Below are positions 35,622 through 44,172 of a stretch of 64,000 nt of DNA, piece after piece. Both the position numbers and the translations under genes were made by a program. How positions within the stretch are numbered: the first letter of the stretch is position 1; each line of letters begins with the position of its first letter. This stretch comes from JAYWGN01 sp043778255 (GTDB taxonomy: Bacteria > Bacteroidota > Bacteroidia > Chitinophagales > Chitinophagaceae), in contig JAYWGN010000047.1 of assembly GCA_043778255.1 (NCBI GenBank), positions 1 to 64,000 on the forward strand, in the 5' to 3' direction. The notes beneath the pieces are model-generated. The model was given only the letters and a program-made list of their open reading frames with translations, made no database searches and had not been told where the DNA came from.

Positions 35622-36275
35622 TTATTTTTGTTGCCATTGTAAGGTATTAAATAAGTGCTGTATATCTTTTAATACAAATGCAGTAACTGGCCGTGTACTA
35701 TCTTCTTTTGGTTGAGCATCGTAGTACATTGCTCCACGTAAAAAGTGTGTAACACTATCCGTCATAAAAAATTGAATAGGGCTAGCAGCATCGCCACCAG
35801 CCTTAAATAATATACCATTAATATTATTGGGCGAATGTATAATTTCGTTTTTAATATCGGTTGATTTGTATATATGCTTGGAGGTTAAGTTAAAGGCATC
35901 TTCCTTTAATTTTTCAAAACTATTTGCGCCTATTGAGTCTTTGTAAATACCAGTTAGGGGGTCTTTTTTTTTATAGGTTGATGATCCATTTATGCTGTTG
36001 TAGCTAATATATATTTTGCAATTATACTTGGGATAGCTAATATTAATCCAATCATTATTATTGGTTTCGGTATCAAATATGCTACTATCTTTTTCAATTA
36101 CGGCATCGTTAGCATACTCAAAAGTATAAGGGTAGTTGGGTTGTGTAAACTTAGTGTAAGTACGTACAGTAGGCAGTTGTATAGCAAAGTAACCCTGTGG
36201 CTTAGGTTGGTAGTCACTATTGCAAGCAGTAGCAATTACAATACTTATAAGTAGGCTACAGCATTTTAATTTCAT
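35622..36275 (-). CDS. gldD: Gliding motility lipoprotein GldD
   Basis: A 217-residue lipoprotein required for gliding and T9SS function in model Bacteroidota. The signal peptide ends at Cys18 (IVIATAC). The conserved N-terminal block YQPKPQGYFAIQLPTVRTY and PYTFEYANDAVIEKDS matches GldD, and the C-terminal HFLRGAMYYDAQPKEDS block is also typical. The ATG at 36275 lies one base after the gldE stop, which implies translational coupling. The gldE-gldD pairing strongly supports the assignment. Confidence 0.92.
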   Translation of the reverse strand: MKLKCCSLLISIVIATACNSDYQPKPQGYFAIQLPTVRTYTKFTQPNYPYTFEYANDAVIEKDSSIFDTETNNNDWINISYPKYNCKIYISYNSINGSSTYKKKDPLTGIYKDSIGANSFEKLKEDAFNLTSKHIYKSTDIKNEIIHSPNNINGILFKAGGDAASPIQFFMTDSVTHFLRGAMYYDAQPKEDSTRPVTAFVLKDIQHLFNTLQWQQK

Positions 36276-36276
36276 A

Positions 36277-37593
36277 TTAATTAGGTACAACTTTTATTTT
36301 TTTAACTCTATTTTTTTCTAATTCTAATATAGTAAATGCATAGCCGTGGTAAGTTATAGTTTCATCTTGGTTGGGTATTCGTTCGGCTATTTCAAATACT
36401 AAGCCGCCTAGTGAGTCACTCTCACCACGTATTGCATCAAATGTAGTAACGGGTACATTCATTTTTTTGCACATATCGTTAATCATAATTTTACCATCAA
36501 ATATAAAATTATTTTCGTCCTGCAAATTTTCGTTGTTATCTTCTTCATCAAATTCATCTTTTATTTCGCCTATTATTTCTTCCAATATATCTTCTAACGT
36601 TACTATGCCACTTGTACCGCCAAACTCATCAACTACTACTGCAATATGTATATGTTTTTGTCTAAACTCTTGTAGCAAATCTTCTATTAATTTTTGTTCG
36701 TGTACAAATACGGTAGGTCTTATAAGTGTTTGCCAATCGTAGTTTGCATCTTGGTGTAAGTGTGGCAACAAATCTTTAGTGTATATAATTCCTTTAATTT
36801 CATCTAAGGTATTTTTATATACAGGTAATCGGCTATAGTGAAGCTCTTCTACTCGTTTTATTAAGGCCTCAAAAGTGGTATTTATTTCTATTCCATTTAC
36901 ATCTAAGCGTTGCCTCATTACTTGCTTTACGGTGGTATTACCAAATTTTCTTATACCTTTTAGTATCTCCTTTTCTTCGGCTGTTGCCTCGGAGTCTGGT
37001 AATTTATCAATAGCAAAATCTAGTAATTCGCCATCAATTTTTGGCTTGTTTTCGTTGCCAAATTTACTATCTAAATTGTCGCTTACTTTAATAAGGGGTT
37101 TGCTAATATTGCCAAATAACAAATAAATAATTTCTACAATAAATGATGATTGGTAGGCAAAGCGAATATTATTTTGGCTTGCCCACACCTTAGGTAATAT
37201 ATTGCCAAATAGTACTAGCATAAGGCTAATAATACCAAACTCAACCAAAAATAAAAGGGTTCGGCTTATTACATATTTATCGAAAAAGGAAACAATAATA
37301 TAGTTGGATAATATAATAATAGCAATAGTAAGTACAATGTTGGCAATGGTAATAGCTCCTAGTAAGCCTTTGGGGTTTTCTAAAAAACTAACAATTCTTT
37401 TTGCTGCATCGTGTTGTTTGGTTTTGAGCATACTAATATCTTTGTAAGTAAGTGAAAACAGGGCAACTTCGGCACCACTCACAAAAAACAAAAAAAGTAT
37501 TAATACAACCGTAAGTGTAATTAATATAGCACTTGGTGCAATACTAATAGCTAGGTATTGTTGTGAACAATTGAGTATCGAAAAACTATCCAA
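36277..37593 (-). CDS. gldE: Gliding motility-associated protein GldE (CNNM/CorC family)
   Basis: A 438-residue membrane protein. The N-terminal DUF21/CNNM region has about four membrane helices (opening FLFFVSGAEVALFSLTYKD). Two CBS domains follow (VKQVMRQRLDVNGIE, then FVHEQKLIEDLLQEF with VDEFGGTSGIVTLEDILEEI) and the C-terminal CorC_HlyC domain (FDGKIMINDMCKKMNV). Together with GldD it is part of the gliding/T9SS support set; a transport role is possible from the family. Translation appears to start at TTG 37593; no upstream ATG is in frame. It lies between ssb and gldD in the order mutY-ssb-gldE-gldD. Confidence 0.92.
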   Translation of the reverse strand: MDSFSILNCSQQYLAISIAPSAILITLTVVLILFLFFVSGAEVALFSLTYKDISMLKTKQHDAAKRIVSFLENPKGLLGAITIANIVLTIAIIILSNYIIVSFFDKYVISRTLLFLVEFGIISLMLVLFGNILPKVWASQNNIRFAYQSSFIVEIIYLLFGNISKPLIKVSDNLDSKFGNENKPKIDGELLDFAIDKLPDSEATAEEKEILKGIRKFGNTTVKQVMRQRLDVNGIEINTTFEALIKRVEELHYSRLPVYKNTLDEIKGIIYTKDLLPHLHQDANYDWQTLIRPTVFVHEQKLIEDLLQEFRQKHIHIAVVVDEFGGTSGIVTLEDILEEIIGEIKDEFDEEDNNENLQDENNFIFDGKIMINDMCKKMNVPVTTFDAIRGESDSLGGLVFEIAERIPNQDETITYHGYAFTILELEKNRVKKIKVVPN

Positions 37594-37720
37594 AGTAGAG
37601 TGTTAGTTTTGTAATTATTAATAAGTTCAAATATAGTACAATTGCAGTAGTAATGGTAAAAATGATAGTTGGTACTTTAAATATTAATCAGATTTTTTTT
37701 AACGTAGTGAAAAAAAAAAA

Positions 37721-38131
37721 TTACAATAACTCATCAGTATGTGGCAATGGAGGTACTTCAGTTTCGGGTTCATTATCGGGGTAGCCTGTCCCTTCTTTGG
37801 CTCTTTTGTCGAGCATTATAAGGTTATCGCCTATTATTTCGGTAGCAAATTTTCTTTGCCCATCTTTATCATCCCAATTACGAGTTTTTAATCGGCCTTC
37901 AATATATACTAGGCTGCCTTTGTGCAAATATTTATCGGCTAGTTCGGCTAAGCCACGCCACAGTACTACGGTGTGCCACTCAGTTTGCGATATCAGTTTA
38001 CCCGTTTTATCTTTAAAGGTTTCGGTGGTGGCCAACGGAAATTTTGCAACGCCAATATTGCCTTCCAAAAACTGAATATCGGGGTCTTTACCTAAGTTGC
38101 CAATTAGTACTACTTTGTTAACACCTCTCAT
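37721..38131 (-). CDS. ssb: Single-stranded DNA-binding protein
   Basis: A 136-residue OB-fold SSB. The core (MRGVNKVVLIGNLGKDP, FPLATTETFKDKTG, TEWHTVVLWRGLAELADKYL, GSLVYIEGRLKTRNWDDKDG) is complete. The C-terminal tail is short and ends PHTDELL. It therefore lacks the usual D-D-x-P-F tip that recruits repair and replication partners, although acidic residues remain. The gene is in the conserved Bacteroidota run mutY-ssb-gldE-gldD. Confidence 0.95.
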   Translation of the reverse strand: MRGVNKVVLIGNLGKDPDIQFLEGNIGVAKFPLATTETFKDKTGKLISQTEWHTVVLWRGLAELADKYLHKGSLVYIEGRLKTRNWDDKDGQRKFATEIIGDNLIMLDKRAKEGTGYPDNEPETEVPPLPHTDELL

Positions 38132-38191
38132 AATTAATTGTATTTTTTAATATTAATAAAAATTATGCTGTAATAAAGATACTGTATTTAT

Positions 38192-39232
38192 TTAATCAAA
38201 TAGTTGTTGAAAGCTATCATTTTGCAAAAAATTATTAATAATAGCAGGGAACGATAATTTTGAAAATGCATTTTTACTAACCCAATTATAACCTTTAATA
38301 TTAACCAATGTTGGTATAGTTATGCATACAAATTGTGCTGTTATATATTGGTGTGTAAGCTTTTGTAGGTAGGGTATACTTGTACTTATTATTTTATAAT
38401 TAGTTATGCCTAATTGTTGTAAATATTTTTTTTCGGTATTAGGCTCTTCCATACTAACAAATTCATAAAGGTCTTTCCACACATCGTTTTCGGTTCGTTG
38501 GTGTACTAATATTTGTTTAGCGTAGCTAATTATATAGTAGGTAAAAGTTCTTTTTTTAATGTAAACTTTTTTAGTTTTTACGGGTAGTTCATATACCGTG
38601 TTAGTTTGGAAGGCTATACATTTTTTTTGCAAAATGCAGTTGCTACAACTAGCTACTTTGGGTTTGCAAATGGTAGCACCAAAGTCCATAATAGCTTGGT
38701 TATAATTGGCTGCATCGTTTGTAGGCAAAAGGCTTTGAGCAAGTATAGCAAAATGTTTTTTACCTTCGGTACTATCTATTGGAGTGGCATTGCCAGTATA
38801 GCGGCTTAGTACCCTATACACATTACCATCAACCACTGCATAAGGTAGGTTATAGGCAAACGAAGCTATAGCAGCAGCAGTATAATTACCCACCCCTTTA
38901 AGTGCCAATATTTCATGGTACAGTGTAGGAAATCCTTTACCTACATTTGCTATTTGCCTTGCAGTAAATAATAAATTTCGGCAACGGTTATAATAGCCCA
39001 AACCTTCCCACATTTTAAATACAACATCATCTTTAGCACTAGCCAAATCAGTTATAGTTGGAAAGGAATGTATAAAATTTTGGTAGTATTTAAGTCCTTG
39101 TTCAGCCCTAGTTTGTTGCAATATTATTTCGCTAAGCCATATTTTATACGGGTCTTGTTCGCCTTTCCATGGTAGTTGGCGTTGGTTTTGGGTGTGGTGC
39201 CAGTGCAATATATTTTTGGTAAAGTAATTCAT
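38192..39232 (-). CDS. mutY: A/G-specific adenine glycosylase MutY
   Basis: A 346-residue base-excision enzyme that removes adenine opposite 8-oxoguanine. The catalytic Glu is in IWLSEIILQQT, the helix-hairpin-helix is LKGVGNYTAAAIASFA and the catalytic Asp is in VVDGNVYRVLSR. The 4Fe-4S loop is complete with C-x6-C-x2-C-x5-C (CKPKVASCSNCILQKKC). A NUDIX-like C-terminal domain (about residues 235-340) recognises 8-oxoG. It is divergent from the HU gene. Confidence 0.96.
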   Translation of the reverse strand: MNYFTKNILHWHHTQNQRQLPWKGEQDPYKIWLSEIILQQTRAEQGLKYYQNFIHSFPTITDLASAKDDVVFKMWEGLGYYNRCRNLLFTARQIANVGKGFPTLYHEILALKGVGNYTAAAIASFAYNLPYAVVDGNVYRVLSRYTGNATPIDSTEGKKHFAILAQSLLPTNDAANYNQAIMDFGATICKPKVASCSNCILQKKCIAFQTNTVYELPVKTKKVYIKKRTFTYYIISYAKQILVHQRTENDVWKDLYEFVSMEEPNTEKKYLQQLGITNYKIISTSIPYLQKLTHQYITAQFVCITIPTLVNIKGYNWVSKNAFSKLSFPAIINNFLQNDSFQQLFD

Positions 39233-39379
39233 AACAAGTACTTAATTATATGGTTTTCAGTTATTTAGGTAAAATAAAGCCAGTTTGTAATTTTTATTTT
39301 TTTAATTATTTTTATAAAAATTTGCAAGGTTCAATATTTTGTTATACATTAGTAATCAATTTATTACAATTAATCTATT

Positions 39380-39670
39380 ATGAGAAAAGCAGATTTAATC
39401 AACATTATAGCCGACAAAACTGGTATTCCTAAAGTGGATGTATTGGTAACTATTGAAACTATGTTTAAAGAAGTTAAAGATAGTTTAATTAAAAAAGAAA
39501 ATATATACATTAGAGGGTTTGGCAGTTTTATTATAAAAAAAAGAGCAGCAAAAATAGGGCGTAATATTAAAAAAAATACTGCCGTAGAAATACCCGAACA
39601 TTACATACCTGCATTTAAACCCGCTAAGGAATTTGTACAAGAGGTTAAAGCTAATACGGTAACTGACTAA
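39380..39670 (+). CDS. HU/IHF-family DNA-binding protein
   Basis: A 96-residue nucleoid protein. It shows MRKADLINIIADKTG at the start, the beta-arm region IRGFGSFIIKKRAAKIGRN and PEHYIPAFKPAKEF at the end, all typical for HU/IHF. It bends DNA and helps organise the chromosome. It sits divergently next to mutY and upstream of rng, an arrangement common in Bacteroidota, although several genes now separate it from rng. Confidence 0.95.
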   Translation: MRKADLINIIADKTGIPKVDVLVTIETMFKEVKDSLIKKENIYIRGFGSFIIKKRAAKIGRNIKKNTAVEIPEHYIPAFKPAKEFVQEVKANTVTD

Positions 39671-39716
39671 GCCTTGCTAGTACAATTTATAATGTAGTAT
39701 TATGTAGCAATTATTA

Positions 39717-39724
39717 TAACTTTG
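39717..39724 (+). promoter_or_regulatory. -7 box of the Rpn-like nuclease gene
   Basis: TAACTTTG with a leader of 23 nt before the ATG at 39748. The gene thus has its own promoter inside the HU-rng cluster. Confidence 0.4.
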
Positions 39725-39747
39725 TAACCAAAAGTTATTTAATTAGT

Positions 39748-40812
39748 ATGCTAATTGCAAATCCTATATACGATGTGGTGTTCAAAAAGCTAATGGAAGA
39801 TGAGCGAATAGCTAAATTTTTTATTGGAACTTTACTTAATTTACAGGTGGTTGACCTTGTAATAAAACCAACAGAGTACTCCTATAAGGGCGAACTTAAT
39901 TATGATGACCCAGAGGATATAGAAATACTAAACGATAGAATAAAAAAGCGTTATTCAATATGGGTATACAGGCTCGATTATGTAGCTACTATAAAAACTA
40001 ATACTGGTGAACTTAAGAAGGTACTTATTGAAATTCAAAAAGCCAAGAATTTAATTGATATAATGCGATTTAGAAACTACCTAGCCGAACAATACAAAAA
40101 GGTAGATATAATAGATGGTGTAAAAGTAGTATTGCCCATAACAACTATATACATATTAGGCTTTAAACTACCTCAAATACTTACACCAAGTGTAATGATA
40201 GAACGAAAGTATAGGGATATGATAACAGGTGATTACTTAACCTCTACCGACGAATTTATAGAAAAAATTACACATGATAGCTTTATAATACAAGTAGAAA
40301 GAATAACCGATAAATACCAAACTAGGTTAGATAAACTATTGAGCATATTTGAGCAAGCCAACTTTGTAGATGATGATACGTTGGCAAAAATATATAAGCA
40401 CGACACAGATATAGTTGAACTTAAATTAATAACCGATATATTACATTACTCTTGTACTGACCCCGAAGAAAAAAAGAAAATACAAAACGAGCAAGAAGCC
40501 ATTAGGGTAATGGAAGCGCTTTATGGAAACAGCAACCAAAAATTGGCAGAGAAAGAAAAAGAAGTAATTGCAATGGAAATAGAAATTATTGCTAATAAAA
40601 AAATAATAGCTATTGATAAAATTACCATAACTGAGAAGGAAAAAGAAATAACAGAAAAAGAAAAGGAAATAACAGAAAAAGAAAAGGAAATAACAGAAAA
40701 GGATAAGGAACTAACAGAAAAAGAAAGGGCTATTTTAGAAAAAGAAAAAATTATAGCCGAACAAGCAAAGCTTATTGAAAGCTTACAAAAAAATATAAAT
40801 AATAGTAAATAA
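39748..40812 (+). CDS. Rpn/PD-(D/E)XK nuclease-family protein with coiled-coil repeat tail
   Basis: A 354-residue protein. The N-terminal 200 residues match the Rpn/PD-(D/E)XK 'transposase' family: the opening NPIYDVVFKKLMEDERIAKFF, the catalytic-type Asp in YRLDYVATI and E-x-Q in VLIEIQKAK. Members promote recombination or act as DNA nucleases; here activity is inferred. The last 90 residues are a Lys/Glu coiled coil with four tandem ITEKEKE units encoded by a 21-bp DNA repeat. It interrupts an otherwise conserved housekeeping cluster and has its own promoter, so it looks like an insertion. Confidence 0.8.
   Translation: MLIANPIYDVVFKKLMEDERIAKFFIGTLLNLQVVDLVIKPTEYSYKGELNYDDPEDIEILNDRIKKRYSIWVYRLDYVATIKTNTGELKKVLIEIQKAKNLIDIMRFRNYLAEQYKKVDIIDGVKVVLPITTIYILGFKLPQILTPSVMIERKYRDMITGDYLTSTDEFIEKITHDSFIIQVERITDKYQTRLDKLLSIFEQANFVDDDTLAKIYKHDTDIVELKLITDILHYSCTDPEEKKKIQNEQEAIRVMEALYGNSNQKLAEKEKEVIAMEIEIIANKKIIAIDKITITEKEKEITEKEKEITEKEKEITEKDKELTEKERAILEKEKIIAEQAKLIESLQKNINNSK
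40634..40730 (+). repeat. 21-bp in-frame tandem repeat in the nuclease tail
   Basis: Units of about 21 bp (GAAAAAGAAAAGGAAATAACA type) occur four times, the last copies diverged. Copy number could change without loss of frame. Confidence 0.75.
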
Positions 40813-40818
40813 AATAAA

Positions 40819-41652
40819 TTGATTACAAAACAAATAGCCGTACTCATAATTTCAATTACACTAGTAGGTGTAATGTTTTTTTTGGGTAATACCAAATACC
40901 CACAGCAAAAAATAAAAGCGATACAGCAAAGTCTTATTACAATGCAAACTTTAGAAACAGAAAGTTTGCAAACCCTTACTGCACCTCAGCAAAAGCACTG
41001 GAAACACCTTACCGAAACTTTACAAAAAGCGACCACCGATACAGCAAAAATTAGAGCAAATGATGAGCTATTTACATTTTGGGGTAAGGATGCCAAAAAC
41101 GATGAAATAGCCGTATTATACTTTGCCGAAAAAGCTAAATTGGAAAACTCGGAAAAAAACATCACCTTTGCAGCCAATTACATTTTAGAAGATTGCATAA
41201 CGAATAGTAGCGATTTTGTAAAAACTGGGTTTAAAGCCACTGTAGCAAAGAGTTTGTTTGAAAAAGCACTTGCCATAAACCCTAGTAATGACTCTTTGAA
41301 TGTAGGACTTGGTGGTTGTTATATATTTGGTGCAGGTGGCAGTAACCCTATGGAAGGTATAAGCAAAGTACTAGCAGTAATTACAAAAGATAGTACAAAT
41401 GCTTATGCTAACAAAATGTTAGGCTATGGTAACTTGCAAAATGGGCAAACTGATAAAGCTTTAAATAGATTTATAAATGCTTACAATTATAACAATAACG
41501 ATGTAGGGTTGGTACCCTATATAGCAATGTTGAGTAAAAAGTTAGGAAAACTTGAACTTGCCAATGAATGGTTACAAAAAGCAAAAGTTATATTTGCCAA
41601 TGACCCTAACCTTGTACAACAAATAGAAAATGAGTTTCAGTCGTCGAAATAA
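40819..41652 (+). CDS. Membrane-anchored tetratricopeptide-repeat protein
   Basis: A 277-residue protein starting at TTG, 6 bp after the nuclease stop. An N-terminal membrane anchor (IAVLIISITLVGVMFFLG) is followed by a helical region and TPR-type repeats (SLFEKALAINPSNDSLNVGL, ANKMLGYGNLQNGQTDKAL, LVPYIAMLSKKLGKLELANE). TPRs mediate protein-protein contacts. Similar TPR genes commonly sit between HU and rng in Bacteroidota (from memory), which suggests it belongs to the old cluster rather than to the inserted nuclease. Partner unknown. Confidence 0.8.
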   Translation: MITKQIAVLIISITLVGVMFFLGNTKYPQQKIKAIQQSLITMQTLETESLQTLTAPQQKHWKHLTETLQKATTDTAKIRANDELFTFWGKDAKNDEIAVLYFAEKAKLENSEKNITFAANYILEDCITNSSDFVKTGFKATVAKSLFEKALAINPSNDSLNVGLGGCYIFGAGGSNPMEGISKVLAVITKDSTNAYANKMLGYGNLQNGQTDKALNRFINAYNYNNNDVGLVPYIAMLSKKLGKLELANEWLQKAKVIFANDPNLVQQIENEFQSSK

Positions 41653-41684
41653 ATATTTATTAACTGAATTAAAAAAAATTAAGT

Positions 41685-41774
41685 ATGCCTTGCGGAAAAA
41701 AAAGAAAACGTCATAAGATAGCAACACACAAACGTAAAAAAAGATTGCGTAAAAATCGTCATAAGAAGAAATAA
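41685..41774 (+). CDS. 29-residue mS38/AURKAIP1-COX24-like ribosomal protein
   Basis: A tiny ORF encoding MPCGKKRKRHKIATHKRKKR plus nine more residues, ending NRHKKK. More than half of the residues are Lys, Arg or His, and almost identical 29-30 residue proteins are annotated in Bacteroidota as AURKAIP1/COX24 domain proteins, related to small-subunit mS38/bS22 proteins. It should bind rRNA. It lies between the TPR gene and rng and is followed by a hairpin terminator. It is easily missed because of its size. Confidence 0.8.
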   Translation: MPCGKKRKRHKIATHKRKKRLRKNRHKKK

Positions 41775-41802
41775 GTAATATTTCATCTTGAGTATGTTAT
41801 AT

Positions 41803-41831
41803 ATGCCGAATTGTTGTAAACAGTTCGGCAT
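41803..41831 (+). terminator. Hairpin terminator after the tiny ribosomal protein gene
   Basis: ATGCCGAA / TTCGGCAT perfect stem with a 13-nt loop. The T-run after it is weak (TATTT), so termination may be partial. Confidence 0.55.
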
Positions 41832-41897
41832 TATTTGCTGTACCAACACTTTGTACGTTTTGTAACTATTTATTAATTTAACTAATTTGTTAGTATA

Positions 41898-42086
41898 ATG
41901 GTTATGCTAATAGCTGTATGCCTCACTTTAGCAATTATGCTATTAGTAAATGCAGTTATTTGTACAATACATTTTTTGGTAAACCCAACTCAATTAATTT
42001 TTACCTCTATTTTATTTAATGTAATTAAATGCCATCAAAAGCATTTTACCCAAAAAAATAAAAAGCTACTAACGATGATTGGCTAA
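41898..42086 (+). CDS. Possible small membrane protein
   Basis: A 62-residue frame in the 347-bp gap before rng. The first 40 residues are strongly hydrophobic (AVCLTLAIMLLVNAVICTI, then LIFTSILFNVI) and the end is basic (HQKHFTQKNKKLL), as in small membrane proteins. A CTAATTTG box-like sequence lies upstream. No family is recognised, and chance coding cannot be excluded. Nothing else is seen in the gap. Confidence 0.3.
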   Translation: MVMLIAVCLTLAIMLLVNAVICTIHFLVNPTQLIFTSILFNVIKCHQKHFTQKNKKLLTMIG

Positions 42087-42121
42087 CAACAACGTAAAGT
42101 ATAACTTAAAAGTATGAAAAT

Positions 42122-43675
42122 GTGAATAAGGAATTAATAATAAATACTAATGCAAACGGAATAGAAATTGCATTATTAGAAGAAAAAAAACTGGTAGAAA
42201 TACATATAGAAAAGCCCGACTCGCAATATATAGTTGGCGACTTGTACTTAGGTAAAGTAAGAAAACTTGTGCCTGGCAACAATGCAGCTTTTGTAGATGT
42301 AGGCTTTGAAAAAGATGGGTTTTTGCATTATACGGATTTGAGTCCATTTGCAAAATCGTTACTTAAATTTACTCACTTAGCCATTAATGATAATAGCCCC
42401 AACGGCTTTAACTTCAACAACTTTACTATAGAACCCGAAATAATAAAAACGGGAAAAATAAATGAAGTGCTTGCTGGTAAGCCTAATGTATTGGTACAAA
42501 TATTAAAAGAGCCCATAAGCGCCAAAGGCCCAAGGTTAAGTTGCGAAATATCGTTGCCTGGTAGGTTTATAGTACTTACACCATTTAACGATATAGTAGC
42601 TGTAAGCAAAAAAATACACAGTGCCGATGAACGTAAACGACTGCAAAAAATAATGGAGGCCATAAAGCCAAAAAATTGTGGCGTTATAGTACGTACTGCT
42701 GCCGAAGGTAAGCTAACAGCAGAGCTACACGAAGATTTGAATAACCTAAGCACCACTTGGACCAAAATACAAACTACACTGAAAGGTGCTGTAGCACCAG
42801 CAAAAATACTAAGCGAAACCACCAAAACAAATAGCATATTACGTGATTTGCTCAACGAATCATTTAACAGAATAGTGGTAAATGATAAAAATTTATACAA
42901 CGACACTAAAGCCTATATACTTAAAGTAGCACCCGAAAAAGCTGATATTGTAACGTACCATAACTCGGACTATCCAATATTTGACCAGTATGGAATTACA
43001 AAGCAAGTTAAAAGTGCCTTTGGCAAAAATGTAAACCTCAACAGCGGTGCTTACCTAATAGTAGAACACACCGAAGCCCTACATGTAATAGATGTAAATA
43101 GCGGCTATAAAAGTGCCAATAATAACCAAGAGCAAAATGCCTACGAAACCAATATAGAAGCCGCTGCCGAAATAGCACGACAACTAAGGTTGAGAGATAT
43201 GGGAGGCATAGTAGTAGTGGACTTTATAGATATGAAAAACCCCGACAATAGAAAAAAACTGGGTGATGCTATGGAAAATTTTATGTCGTTGGATAGAGCC
43301 AAACATTCAATACTGCCAATATCCAAATTTGGGTTAATGCAAATTACAAGGCAACGTATGAAGCCTGAAGTAAACATTAATACAATGGAAATATGCCCAA
43401 GCTGTAATGGTACAGGCAACATATCGTCGGCCTTGGTGTTAGAAGATGAAATAGAACAAAACTTAGCTTACTTATACACACATAACCATGCAAAACTAAC
43501 CTTGCAGGTACACCCAATTATATATGCTTACCTTACCAAGGGGCTATGGTTTAGTAGCAAGCAGTGGAAATGGCGAAAAGCCTATAAACAAAAATTACAA
43601 ATAGTGCCTAATAATGTGCTGCACCTTACGGAGTACCATTTTTACGATAGTAATGAGGAAGAAATAAAAATTTAA
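42122..43675 (+). CDS. rng: Ribonuclease G/E family protein
   Basis: A 517-residue endoribonuclease of the normal Bacteroidota Rng length. An N-terminal S1 domain (VGDLYLGKVRKLVPGNNAAF, DVGFEKDGFLHYTDLSP) precedes the catalytic core with the metal-binding aspartates in VIDVNSGYKSANN and VVDFIDMKNPDNR. The zinc-link motif CPSCNGTG allows dimerisation. It acts in rRNA processing and mRNA decay. The start is GTG 42122, embedded in an ATGTGA sequence whose ATG is in another frame. Confidence 0.95.
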   Translation: MNKELIINTNANGIEIALLEEKKLVEIHIEKPDSQYIVGDLYLGKVRKLVPGNNAAFVDVGFEKDGFLHYTDLSPFAKSLLKFTHLAINDNSPNGFNFNNFTIEPEIIKTGKINEVLAGKPNVLVQILKEPISAKGPRLSCEISLPGRFIVLTPFNDIVAVSKKIHSADERKRLQKIMEAIKPKNCGVIVRTAAEGKLTAELHEDLNNLSTTWTKIQTTLKGAVAPAKILSETTKTNSILRDLLNESFNRIVVNDKNLYNDTKAYILKVAPEKADIVTYHNSDYPIFDQYGITKQVKSAFGKNVNLNSGAYLIVEHTEALHVIDVNSGYKSANNNQEQNAYETNIEAAAEIARQLRLRDMGGIVVVDFIDMKNPDNRKKLGDAMENFMSLDRAKHSILPISKFGLMQITRQRMKPEVNINTMEICPSCNGTGNISSALVLEDEIEQNLAYLYTHNHAKLTLQVHPIIYAYLTKGLWFSSKQWKWRKAYKQKLQIVPNNVLHLTEYHFYDSNEEEIKI

Positions 43676-43697
43676 CTGATAATAATAGTACAAAATT

Positions 43698-43737
43698 AAA
43701 AAGCTGCTACACATAATAGGTAACAGCTTTTTTTTTT
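43698..43737 (+). terminator. Terminator after rng
   Basis: AAAGCTG...CAGCTTT stem with further imperfect TAC/GTA pairing, followed by a nine-T run. Confidence 0.8.
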
Positions 43738-43866
43738 ACAAAGCAGTACAATTTTTAAACAAATGTTAAAAAAGGGAATAATCACAATTTTCTATTAATT
43801 TTTTGTAACTTTAATTATCAAAAACCTGCATAGCTATGTTTGCTATGTATAAACCTATATAACTAT

Positions 43867-44139
43867 ATGATCGCATTAATTATTATTACACTAGCATTAT
43901 GTACCCTACTATTAGTGTACTTGTACAAATGTTATAAAAAAAGTAACCTCAAGTACAATCAGTTACAAAATGAGTACAATCAATTGCATAATAAAAATGA
44001 GATGCTCAACATTAGCCTAACCGAAAAAGTAGACGAAAACGAAGTATTGTTAATGGAAATTGATCTGTTAAAATCAATATATAAATCCAAATTATTATCA
44101 ATGCATTATAGTACCAACCAACATACAAAAGTTGGGTAG
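43867..44139 (+). CDS. Small membrane-anchored coiled-coil protein
   Basis: A 90-residue protein from ATG 43867 (an upstream TTG at 43840 is less likely). One membrane helix at the N-terminus (ALIIITLALCTLLLVYLY) is followed by a Lys patch and a heptad-type helix (YNQLQNEYNQLHNKNEML, VDENEVLLMEIDLLKSI). It resembles small bitopic proteins in topology only; no family is recognised. It is convergent with the IPExxxVDY gene. Confidence 0.5.
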   Translation: MIALIIITLALCTLLLVYLYKCYKKSNLKYNQLQNEYNQLHNKNEMLNISLTEKVDENEVLLMEIDLLKSIYKSKLLSMHYSTNQHTKVG

Positions 44140-44172
44140 TAATAAGTTGTTGTTTATTTTTTTATATTTTTT

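Noticed and set aside
40634..40730. Treating the 21-bp repeat in the Rpn-like gene as the same GTnnGAR heptamer family
   Set aside because: Although 21 is a multiple of 7, the three 7-nt parts do not resemble each other or the GTnnGAR words; a normal coiled-coil codon repeat explains it.
42114..42125. Upstream micro-ORF ATG AAA ATG TGA overlapping the rng start as a regulatory leader peptide
   Set aside because: Only three codons; easily chance in AT-rich DNA and no attenuator structure was seen.
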